Shown in pieces: positions 1-9,738 of a stretch of DNA of 64,000 nucleotides. The stretch spans positions 246,001 through 310,000 of the forward strand of contig CAJNDS010002389.1 in NCBI GenBank assembly GCA_905221605.1, in the 5' to 3' direction. The position numbers and the translations under genes are program-made. The DNA comes from Symbiodinium natans (Eukaryota > Sar > Dinophyceae > Suessiales > Symbiodiniaceae). The notes below the pieces were generated by a model, which ran no database searches, had not been told where the DNA came from, and saw only the letters and a program-made list of their open reading frames with translations. The stretch's first letter is position 1. Each line of letters begins with the position of its first letter.

Positions 1-26
1 CATCATCATCATCATCATCATCATCA
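1..26. repeat. (CAT)n microsatellite
   Basis: About nine perfect CAT units open the window. They lie inside the intron upstream of the first visible exon of the oxidoreductase gene. Confidence 0.95.
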
Positions 27-68
27 AAAAACAAGCAGGTTGAACATAAGTAGGTGAAAACACCGTAG

Positions 69-3000
69 ACTTCTTGACATCCTTATGGAGGACTTGGAGC
101 TGTCGGTGGCCGGGCGAAGCCGCGAAAATTACGCGCAGTTCGCCCAGCGATGGGCGAAGGACTGTGGCGCCGTGCCGCATTTCGTGCCCTGGGTGCCAAG
201 CCTAGGCCTTGGGTTTTGGAATATTTTGGGGTTATGGGTTGGGATGTTACCACCCGCCCCGAAACTAACAGTCCTGAATAGGGATGGTCGTACCCCCTAC
301 TGGAATCCCTATGAAGGACTGATAGTGTGAAGGGGAGCAACTAAGTTGGAGTCAAGGTCGCATCTTCACGCTTGAGGTTTGCACTTCCGAGGCATTGATC
401 GGAACTTGCTATCTAAGGAAGCAGATTGGAGGGCATCCTACGAGTAGGGCCCTTGGTAGTCACAGGCCGGGCTAGCCGGTAAGTTTCCTAAGCCACAGTT
501 CCCCATGTTTCGAAGTTGCCGAAGCTGGCTATAAGCCGTGCGACTTTAGTGAGTGAAGCAAAATGCCCATCTTTGTGCCGCTAGGAGGTTGCGTTTTGCG
601 AAGGTGCGAAGGCTGCCCAAGACTAAACCTTCGAGTCAGACCTTTCCGTATTCCTTTGAAAATCTCACTCCCCCCCCCCCCCCCCCCCTATGCAACTTCC
701 ACAAGACTGCCAAGAGTCCCGCTTGCGAGTGTCCAGTCCCTTCGGCAATGGAGCCGAATCCTCATGGTCAGGTCGAGATCGATCACACCAGCCGTGACTC
801 AATTCGAGCTGCGATGGCCAACAAAGACTGGGACGCTCAGCTGTTCAGCCGCGTGTGTCTTCTTTCATCCATTCCGCAACAGAGTTGCGCGGCCATCGGA
901 AAGTCCGGCAAACAAGCCTGACGCATACAAAATACATGTTTGTACAGCATCCAAGCTTTATGCAGGTCTTTGTGGCTTTTCTTGTTTGCCACCACTGCGT
1001 TGACCTTGTGGCTTTCAGCAGCCAAGCTTTGGTGTTGGGTGATGTTGCATATTCTTGCGTTGCCTACGTGACCGCACATCAAACAGAGTTGCAAGCCAAA
1101 GGCATAAGTTCTATGTAAGCCCCCCGAAATCATGGTTTGTCCGGCTGTGCAGAAATGTCGACACCTGGACATTTGGTTTACCTCCGTGCCGTTAGAGCTT
1201 GCAAAAGGCCAGTTTCGTCCAGGTTGGTTAATGTGTCGCCCTGACTATACGATGGCTTGTGCAGAACTTTGAACACTAAACCCTAAACCCTAAACCCTAA
1301 ACCCTAAACCCTAAACCCTAAACCCTAAACCCTAAACCCTAAACCCTAAACCCTAAACCCTAAACCCTAAACCCTAAACCCTAAACCCTACAACCCTACA
1401 ACCCTAAACCCTAAACCCTACGGCCCTAAGCCCCCAAGGCCCTAAGGCCCCGAACCCTCAAGCCTCTTGGCATGGCCCAGGCCCTGGTGGTACATACGGC
1501 CGGGCCCTTCCAGGGCATCCAACGGCCTCTGCTTCTGGAGGAGGAAGAGTGGGGGTTTAGGGTTTAGGGTTTAGGGTTAGGGTTTAGGGTTTAGGGTAGG
1601 GTTTAGGGTTTAGGGTTTAGGGTTTAGGGTTTAGGGTTTAGGGTTTAGGGTTTAGGGTTTAGGGTTTAGGGTTTAGGGTTTAGGGTTTAGGGTTTAGGGT
1701 TTAGGGTTGCTCACGTACTAGCTTTCACAAGTGGAGCTTTTTCATCTTGTGCTGGAGTCGATTTGTCGGCTCTCATTGAATGTTGTGCGTTTGGGGCTGC
1801 AGGTAGGTCGACAACAGGGAAAGCCAGAAATGCAACTCAGGTCGAAAGAAGGAGGAACGCCAAGACACAGCACCAAGTATGATGCCCGCTAGGACACCGA
1901 CGGAAACCGCAAGTAACAGCACAGCACGTGCATTTCTCTTTGTTTGCCTGGGTGTCTCTCTTTTTGGTTCTCAGTAGTTGTCCTAGTCTGTTGTCAACGT
2001 TCTCCCGGTTCTTCGTTTTGCAACTTCTTACACTTATTCCTCGTATCGACTTTCAAGGCAGGTCAAAGGTCGTTTCGGTTCTAGCAAGTTGGTGCCTCTC
2101 TAGGATGGCTGGAAATGAAATGACACCCTACCGCCTAAACCATAAACAAGCCATGATTCGTAGACTTCAAGTCCAGGCTCAAACCCCAAACCCCAAACCC
2201 CAAACCCCAAACCCTAAACCCTAAACCCTAAACCCTAAACCCTAAACCCTAAACCCTAAACCCTAAACCCTAAACCCTAAACCCTAAACCCTAAACCCTA
2301 AAGTCGCCTTTCAGACCCCTGCGAGGCGGTGAGGTGTGGGACGCCTTATGTAGATGTCTGCGATGACACCGACCTCTGTAAAGCTGCCAAGGAGCTGCTT
2401 CGGCTGACTAACAGATGGCCTCGATGCCTTTTGAGAGGGATCTCTAGGATTTAGGGTTTAGAGTTTAGGGTTTAGGGCTCGGGTTTAGGGTTAAAGGTTC
2501 CCCCTCGCCCGCCGTAGCCCTGAAGCTGCAACACCCCTACATCCTATGTGAGGTTGTTGGGGCTTGTGGAAGGCTTCAGTGTTGAAGTGCAGCCAGAGAA
2601 GCCAGATGCGAAAACCGAGGCTGGCCCCCGACTTGGAGGAAGCCAAAGTCCCCGCGATCGTATCTGCTGGCATTTGGCCGGGAGCTCCTTGGCCCGGTGG
2701 TCTAGAATCCAAATGCAAATGCCCCTCGAACCCTAAAGCCTAAGTTCTGAGTCCACAGCCAACCAGACTTGGGCGCATCCCGAACCTTTCATTGGCAACT
2801 CGGGGCTTCGCCCCCCGGAGCTCTCCTTCCATATCGGCCCCACTGCAGATCTGCATTACTTTTACCACCATCACTGTGCTGCTTGCTATTGTCATAGTCG
2901 TACTGGTTGCGAGTATAACTTCTGGCTGCTGGGCACTTGCCGCTTTGTTGTCACGAGAGGCCCCCAACCCGCCTGGTCTCAGCAAACTCGAAACCCCCTA

Positions 3001-6000
3001 CTATAGGCTGGAGGGGTCGGAAGAATTACTACTCGTGCTCCCTTATGGTGCCCTATATAGGCTAGAAAGATATGCTGCAATGAGCCCCCCCAAAACCCCA
3101 TTGTAACCATTAAGGCCCCTACATTAGCTCCCGGGCCGCTGCAACCGCAAGAGCCGATCTCGGAAGCGTGAGGTCTCGGCGCTGATGGTTTGCGAGGCAG
3201 TCGAACGACTCAGTGGCGATGTGGAGGCTGGCTTGGGGGGTTTGGGAGTTCCCCCATTTAGAGGCTTTTGGAGCACAGGAAAGTTTGTATGAATGAATAG
3301 GAAAGTTTGAGTAGGAGCTGGGACTTAGATCTGCAGCCGCTGCTGGCCTTCAATGTGAACATCCCCATTCCCAGCCCGAAAGCAGACGCCTGCCCCAGCT
3401 TCAAACTCTGCCCCCTTTAGAGGCTGCAGGGTCATGTAAATATGTGCTGAAGGGATGTGTGTGTGTGTGTGCGTGGAAACAGCTGGACATCGTGCAGGGC
3501 ATGAGTCACATGAAGGTACATACAATTTTGAGAGCAGGGGGCCATCCCTCTTGTCATTGGTGGGTGGCCAACGAAGAGGCCAATGACGAGAGCTGTAAAC
3601 GTATGTCTTCAGCTCCTTGCAAGAGCTCGAGTCGTGTCAGGTGTGTAACGTGACATCCTAAGCCTCAAGCCTTAGTTCGAACCCACCCCCAACTTTTTTG
3701 AAAGCTTGTAAGTCCGGCCGAGCCTTAGAGCGAGGATGTCGAGATGTGCTTCTACACTGCGGGCACCGGCGGGGCGGGCCCGACCATCGTGAGCGCCACC
3801 TTTCTTCTTCTGGCAGAGCCGCCAGTCAACTTCCAGGTCCGAATGCTTCTGTGAGGTTCTGTGAGTGTTGGGGTTGGTAGTATAGCTTGGGGGGTTTAGG
3901 GTTTAGGGCTTAAAATTTAGGGTTTAGGGTTTTCTTGCACATGAGGGTTGGCTGAAGTATGCTGAGGTTTGAGGCCTACTCTGAGGCGCGCCAAATTTCG
4001 GCATACCAAGTGCACGTAAGACCATGACGTCGATACCCCCAAGCCGAGATCACGCAGAGCCCCCGACTTGCGTTGCCATACGCCTTGAGCCTGCAGACTA
4101 TGGAAGAAACACATTGTGGTGGTTGTCAAAATTTCCGGCACCTATCCGGGTACTCCAAAAAGGGACCACAATCTGGACAGCCACCCGTTTGTGAGTTTAT
4201 CTCTGCCAGGATGGCTGTGAAGTCCGTGTGGAGCCTTGGGGGAACCGGCGGCTCGTGGACTTCGGCCGTGAAGTGCCTCTGCGCAGCTTCGTTGGGCCTT
4301 GTAGGAGCTATACAGAGAGGCAAACGCATGAAGCCACACCCTCAGATCCCGAACGGCTATTTGGAGAAGCCCTAGAACCCTGCATCTAAAGTCTGCAACC
4401 GAAACCCTCGGCAGCTCGTGGCCTCTTGGCCAGCAGCTGTTTCATGTACACCCGGTTTGTCAAGAAGCTACATGTGTGCTGTGATTTAGTTCTGCGCGGA
4501 CAGGGCTATGAGAATTGTTCACGCCAGTTTATCTCGAACGTTTTCGGGAAGGTAGAAGCAACGCCGGCAAACCTAAGCAACGCAGGTGGGAAAGCAGTAC
4601 GTCCACCTCCTGGATGAGCCGGAGGCCTGCCTGTCCAAGTGGCACACCCCCCCCACCCTTTAAAGGTCTCCTGGAGCTTGACCACTAGTCGGGAATGAGG
4701 GAATGCGGGCCCTGTTTTTATACCCTGCAAGGGATGACAAAGGACCCCAATTCCCCCATTCCCTGCTAAGAGAAAAGAAGAGGGGGCTTAAGCCGAAGAA
4801 GGAGGGCACTTCGAAGTGTGGAAGCTGCGGGGGTTTAGGGTTTAGGGTTTAGGGTTAAGGGTTTAGGGTTCAGGGTGTTATGTTGTTTTTTTGGTGCTTG
4901 TTTTTGCTTTGCGAAGGTTTACACCTGCCACCGCTGCCTGGGCATCCCCAACATCAGCTCCAGCTTCGGCACCGCGCCGGACGTTTGGAACCTGATGTTC
5001 GGCCGCCTGGCTCTGTCTCAAGAGACTTTTTTGTGCCTGCCCTCACTAGGCTCTCATCCCCACCGAAGCCCGACCTCAGAGTGTCCCAAGAAGCTCTTGA
5101 GCGCCGACATGACGTACGGCTGCAAGCCGTTTGGGGCATGGGTGCTAATGGCCCTGCAGCGATGGCCTAGGCGAGGGCTTCTGGGCCTGAGTTTATCTAA
5201 ACTCAGCATGATGAAGTCCTTGTCCCACCCATCTCTAACAGTGGCATGCCGTACCAAAGCAAGCCGAACCAGACCCAAACCCCTGGAACGCAAACCCCCC
5301 TGGCCAAGGCGCTGCCCGCTTCCTTCCGAAGTCAGTTCTCGGGAGCGCAGGGGCCAAACATCTTTCAATCATGCAGGGAGTGCGACATGGGGCAGTTATG
5401 GGCTTGAGTTCACGGCCCTTCAGGCCGCTAGCGCCGATTGGGGTTGCAAGAGATTCAGTCTCGAGGTTTTGGTGGGGCTGGATGGTTGAGTGGCTCACGG
5501 CCTGTTGGGCTCCCGGATTTTTGGGCGCCGGTGTTGCGAAAATCAAGGGTTTAGGGTCAACCTCTGTGCTTTGGGATCGGGAATCTAGCAGAGGGTTCAG
5601 GCGTAGTCTGTTTTGACCAGGCCGCATAGATCGGGCCCTCAAGGGCTGTGGGCTACAAGGGCCCTAACCCTAAACCCGAAACCCTAAACCCTCAACCCTA
5701 AACCCTAAACCCTAAACCCTAAACCCTAAGCCCTAAGCCCTAAACCCTAAACCCGAAACCCTAAACCCTAAACCCTAAGCCCTAAACCCTAAACCCTAAG
5801 ACCAGTCCACCTTCGAGTCTTGGGGGATGTTTGGGGTTTGAGGGTTTGGGGCAACATTCGGCGCAGGAATCGCGGCCTCATGCAAGCTCTGGCCAACTTC
5901 TCGATGCCCATCATCTCGGCCGTCGACAGGCTGCGGGATCTTGTACAGGCTTATGCTTGGAGGTTCATGGTGCCTTTTTATCAAGTGTTTTTCACTGTAC

Positions 6001-8980
6001 TTATAACATATAACCCACTGATAAGCCCCTGAAGTGCCCTCATTATTCTGGTTATAATCGGGTTGTAAGTGCAGTTGCTCCTGGGTTAATAAGTACGATG
6101 AACCTCCAAGTGGGCTTTCGGTATCAAGGGTCTGGACAAGTTTTCGGTGCCACCGAAGCACTCTCCAATCCTCACGGACCGAGCACAAAGTGCAGCACAA
6201 GCCAATCCGAACGGCTTGCAGCCATGGTGCGGGTGCCAACTGAAGCAAGGTTGACAAGGTAACAGGGGTTCGCGCTTCAGTTGAGAAGCCACGTCGGATG
6301 GCCAATCGACGCGACACCCTGAAGCCCCAAGCCCAGGTGTGTGGTTTTGAGTTGCACCCAAAAACTCTTTCCGCAGACCCCTGCCAGACTTGTGGGGGCC
6401 ACCAACGCTATGCGCGTGGATGCTCGAAGCTCCAGCGGCGAAGTGGTGACGCCTCTAGGCTTGAGAAGCAATTTACGCCGTTACGAGTATGAGTTTGAGT
6501 TTGGGTTGACCTGCTTGTTAGTTCAACGTTCTAGTGCTTTCAGTGTTCTGGCAGCATCTGTAACGCTATTCTCGGCCGTGCGTTCATAGGTTTGCGGGCT
6601 GTGTCGCTGAAAGGATTACAGTCTATGACAGTGTTCTCCTTGCCTTAACTTTCAATCCGTGATCCGTGGGTCCATATTTGGTGCGCCCCTAGCCGTGATC
6701 CGCTTAGGCTTCGCATCACGCACCCGGACTTGGAGGAGCGAGTTTCGGACCTTATGGTTTACCCGGAAGCCGTGTTGCTTTTTCCTAGCAGCAACGCACG
6801 CATGAGCTACCAGAATCTCGCCCCACTACACAGTCAACCTCCAGTCCTCAATGCAGACTTGTGTTTAACGATGCCAACCGAGACGCTACGCAAACGGTCA
6901 CAGAGGAGCCCGCTGCCGACCCCTGCCCCCCCCACGAGTAGGTCAAGCCGAGGGCCCTAGTTCTCATTGGCAAAACCTGAGAACGTGGGAAGGGGGTGGC
7001 ATGCATCTTGGGTTCCTTGAGGAGGGGATTTTGTCTAGGGGAATCAGGGAGAAACGCTTCGCGGCAGAAGCAGAGGCGAACATCTGAGAAGTGGGGCTGT
7101 CAGGACTGTGTTGGGCTGGCCACTGCCGCCTTTTGCCTTGAGGTCCTGCAGGACAAGGCTCAATCCCGTTTTCAAGTAGGGTCACTCCAAGACGCGAGAG
7201 CTTTGGTAAAAAGCAGCTTCAGAAAACCTTGGGCCAACACTTTTCCTGCCCAGAGGTGCCACCGGGAGCCTGGTTCCCGGCAGAGATGGCGCGGAATCGC
7301 GCGAGCATCTTTCACCGGGTCCGGAAGGGGAGCATCAACTGGGAGATGTAAGATCTGCATGGGGGTTTTCTCACGTGTCATCTTGGACCTCAAGACCCAG
7401 GCCCTGTAGATGTCTCTCCGCGTGCATGCCTGCTGCTGGCCCCTCACTCGCACTCTCAAGCATGCAGATCTCCGCTTTGGCTTAGATCAGTTTGAGGCTT
7501 AGCACTTTACGGCTTTGCAAGGGATTAAGGCTCTGATCTACGCCCTCCCGTGCGCGCAGCGTTGTAGGTTCGCTTCTCACGCCTTTCCTGGCATATTCCA
7601 TGTGCCAGCTTTCGAGAAGGATAAAACGGACTGAGCGATGCAGGCACTGCTTGCAGGCCTCTGGTGGCGTCTGCCCTAGGAAGTTTGGACGTGCTTCGGC
7701 CACAGCCCCTGCAGCGACAGAAATGATACACGTGCACAGCCAGGCTCCTGAAGCATGTGAAGCCTAGACCCCAGTAGTTTGTCCAAAGCCATACCGTGAG
7801 CCTCGACTCCCACATCGCAAGTAGCCTCCGCTTTTCCCTCATCCAATCCCTGCGTCTGCCATGGCCCAGCCAGTGATGTCCGCTGCTTTGCTGGGACCTC
7901 GGGCCATGCAGGGTGATCTGCGGGCTTAATGCAACCTTGAGGTTTGAGTCAGGATTGCATGTTTTAGGGGATAGCCCTTGGTTCTTCTGATGCAAGGCCA
8001 AAGAGGCCTCTCTACAATACCAAAAAGCACATAAACCGGCGCCTCCACGCCCAAAAACAGGCTTAAACACCTTGCATCCTCAACCCAGAGCTCCGCGCTG
8101 CAGCCCTGAACCCAAAACTCCTCAGCTCTTCAGTGCCCGGTGTCATCTTAACAGGGCTCCCCTCCTCCCCTCTTTTTTCTTCAGCTCCAGGGCGAGGGCA
8201 GGGTGCCCTTGGTGTCCGCTTGCTCTCAGGGCGCAGATTCAGGCCACCGGCTTCAAGACGTGGGGATACGTGGGGTTTCGTGTTTGGCAGTTCGAAGCTC
8301 AATTTCCTGGGGATTTCGAGTTTGGGGGTCGGGGCGCTAAGGATTGGGCTCTCGGGTGTTGCAGGATGCTTTGGTGGTGTTTCAGTATGCATGCCGGACG
8401 TAGAAGCAGGCGCGGTTTCGTTTGATGTGCATGTGGCCTTGGCTGAGCCAGGCCAGTTGAAAGATGCCAGCAGCGTCCGAAAGCAGCAGATGTGCAGATC
8501 GGAGACCGACCCTTCCCGAATCCTCAATCTTACATGATGGTGAGATAGTGCGGTCCGCAGCCGGGACTCCGAAGCGCCTTAGAAGCCCTAAGTCTCTCCC
8601 CTGTACTTCTTCAATCTTCAGGCCTGTCCTTTGTTGCTTTCTCCCATTCGCCGCCATGGCCGGGGAGGTTCCAGCCGATCCTGTTCAGGTGGGATTCGGG
8701 GAATGCAAACGGGCACAGGGTCTGTGGCTACTGCAGGTTCGGCTCCGGCTTCAGGCTCTAAAAAATGTAGCAGATGTAGTTGGTGTTGCTGCGGTGCCTG
8801 AGGAACAGGATCTAGGGATTCGAGCCTGAACCATCAACCCCTCAGCATCCCCCCCCCCCCAAGCCCCTCACCCTAAACACAAAATTAAAAGCCTCCTGAA
8901 AGGCGGCCGAGCGCATCCTCGGCTCCCGGGGCCACTTCGCCACCTTGGACCTGCCGGAGGTCTCTTGGATCAGGGTGTAG
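69..8980 (+). CDS. Saccharopine dehydrogenase-like NAD(P)-binding oxidoreductase, 5'-partial, at least 14 exons
   Basis: Family (known): Sacchrp_dh_NADP-type Rossmann oxidoreductases; substrate cannot be told from sequence. Exons, each joined in phase: 69-183 (LSVAGRSREN, the AGRSR nucleotide-site signature), 772-825 (VEIDHTSRDSIRAAM), 1481-1514 (VVHTAGPFQ), 2315-about 2391 (GTPYVDVCDDTDL), 2639-2683 (VPAIVSAGIWPG), 3173-3226 (VSALMVCEAVERL), 3735-3836 (FYTAGTGGAGPTI), 4210-4272 (VEPWGNRRLVDFG), 4917-about 5009 (GIPNISSSFGTAPDVWNL), about 5080-5115 (KKLLSADM, weak), 5867-5929 (FSMPIISAVDR), 6388-6447 (LVGATNAMRVDARSSSGEVV), 6708-6735 (LRITHPDLE), 7104-7157 (DCVGLATAAFCLEVL), 8903-8980 (terminal, AAERILGSRGHF, stop TAG). 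Together they follow the family order nearly end to end. The N-terminal GGxGxxG exon must lie before base 1, and the usual GVWFPEE exon was not found between 7158 and 8902. Donors inferred: GT at 184, 3837, 4273; GC at 1515, 2684, 3227, 5930; GA at 826, 2392, 6448, 6736. Internal exon ends may be off by a few bases. Confidence 0.8.
228..341. mobile_element. Family B inverted-repeat element (MITE/introner-like), diverged copy
   Basis: GTTGGGATGTTACCACC near the left end is answered by GTGAAGGGGAGCAAC at the right end. The inner arms AACAGTCCTGAATAGGGAT and ATCCCTATGAAGGACTG are near complements. It shares the arm and end sequences of copies near 15880, 21170 and 24470. It lies in the intron after exon 69-183. 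Confidence 0.6.
670..688. repeat. Poly-C run
   Basis: About 19 consecutive C residues inside an intron. Similar runs occur near 8850, 23096, 27961, 31467 and 33326. Assembly length of such runs is unreliable. Confidence 0.95.
1276..1420. repeat. CCCTAAA telomere-type tract
   Basis: About 20 units, mostly perfect, decaying to CCCTACAA and CCCTAAG at the right end. It ends about 60 nt before the 3' splice site of oxidoreductase exon 1481-1514. Confidence 0.98.
1556..1708. repeat. TTTAGGG telomere-type tract
   Basis: About 21 units, nearly perfect. It starts 41 nt inside the intron that follows exon 1481-1514, so that exon sits between oppositely oriented telomere tracts. Confidence 0.98.
2180..2302. 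repeat. CCCTAAA telomere-type tract
   Basis: It begins with four CCCCAAA variants, then perfect units. It ends 12 nt before oxidoreductase exon 2315. The same intron starts with the TTTAGGG tract at 1556, so the two intron ends are complementary. Confidence 0.98.
2447..2492. repeat. TTTAGGG telomere-type tract, degenerate
   Basis: About six units with substitutions, roughly 55 nt inside the intron after exon 2315-2391. Confidence 0.9.
3894..3931. repeat. TTTAGGG telomere-type tract, degenerate
   Basis: Five imperfect units 57 nt inside the intron after exon 3735-3836. Confidence 0.9.
4683..4776. mobile_element. Family C inverted-repeat element (MITE-like), diverged copy
   Basis: GGGAATGAGGGAATGCGGGC on the left is mirrored by ATTCCCCCATTCCCTGCTAA on the right, around a short centre. 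The same termini occur in the longer copy at 37650-37772. It lies in the intron before exon 4917. Confidence 0.65.
4832..4876. repeat. TTTAGGG telomere-type tract
   Basis: Six units ending 40 nt before the 3' splice site of exon 4917. It is one of the exceptions to the usual TTTAGGG-at-5'-end placement; a T-rich stretch lies between it and the acceptor. Confidence 0.95.
5661..5800. repeat. CCCTAAA telomere-type tract, mixed
   Basis: About 19 units with CCCTAAG, CCCGAAA and CCCTCAA variants. It ends 66 nt before exon 5867 of the oxidoreductase. Confidence 0.97.
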
Positions 8981-9196
8981 GAAGTGGGGGTAGCCTTGTT
9001 GACATCAAGTAAGGTGTGCATTAGGCGCGGCTTTGTTTTTGAGGCTTAGCATAGAGACTTAGAGCTGGTACGCAAGCTTGTGCCGTTTGATTAGGGTCCT
9101 TCGGAAGTCTGAGGGTCTGGCATCACTCTGGTTGATCAGGGTGTGGGTTCTGTTACTCGTAACCAAGTTGTCGGCTTGCCTGCTTGCCCAATCATG

Positions 9197-9222
9197 CTTT
9201 TGTGTGTGTGTGTGTGTGTGTT
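9197..9222. repeat. (GT)n microsatellite
   Basis: About 12 TG units between the oxidoreductase stop and the J-domain gene. Confidence 0.95.
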
Positions 9223-9462
9223 TTTGCCCGACTCGCTCTTGCTCCCGTGTACTTTCCGCACAAGTGCCAGTGCCAGAGACAGAAATTCCAGGAGTGTGGC
9301 TTGGGATCGAGGAATAGTAGCAAGTAACGCTTCAAAAATGAGGCCAACCACTACAGTCCTTCCTGGCACACAGCCTCGGGTTTCTCCGGGCCCCTCCCGT
9401 CCACCAGGCCAACGTGGATGCTGGCAGCCTCAGGAAGCAGTACCGCAGGCAGGGCAGAGATG

Positions 9463-9535
9463 GGTTTAGGGTTTCGGGTTTAGGGTTTAGGGTTTAGGGT
9501 TTAGGGTTTAGGGTTTAGGGTTTAGGGTTTAGGGT
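9463..9535. repeat. TTTAGGG telomere-type tract
   Basis: Ten units, first one interrupted (TTTCGGG). It precedes an unassigned open stretch at 9570-9722 and the J-domain exon. Confidence 0.97.
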
Positions 9536-9569
9536 GCAGGGCAGGGATGGGCTTAGGGTGCTGGGCAGA

Positions 9570-9722
9570 GGGGTCTTGCAAGAAAACTGGCGGCCCAGCT
9601 TCGAGCCTTACGACAAGCCAGCCGCATACCCTCTCGTCGTGAAATGCAAGCTGTCATGGCCACTCAAGTTCCCAAAAAGTACTTTTGAAGAATTGCCTGC
9701 CTCAACTTACTTCAATGTCTAA
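9570..9722 (+). CDS. Candidate exon, unknown protein
   Basis: A frame open to TAA at 9720 reads ENWRPSFEPYDKPAAYPL and continues with balanced composition. It follows an AG and a telomere tract, as other exons here do. No family is recognised. It could be an upstream exon of the J-domain gene, or chance. Confidence 0.3.
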   Translation, partial: GVLQENWRPSFEPYDKPAAYPLVVKCKLSWPLKFPKSTFEELPASTYFNV

Positions 9723-9738
9723 ATCGATTTCATCCCAG

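Noticed and set aside
1276-1708. True chromosome end or telomere-telomere fusion
   Set aside because: Tracts recur about 40 times in both orientations, are flanked by unique sequence and exons, and are mostly oriented CCCTAAA then TTTAGGG. A fusion would give TTTAGGG then CCCTAAA directly.
3570-3690. tRNA gene suggested by TAGTTCGAACCC
   Set aside because: The T-loop-like sequence has no matching acceptor, D or anticodon stems upstream.
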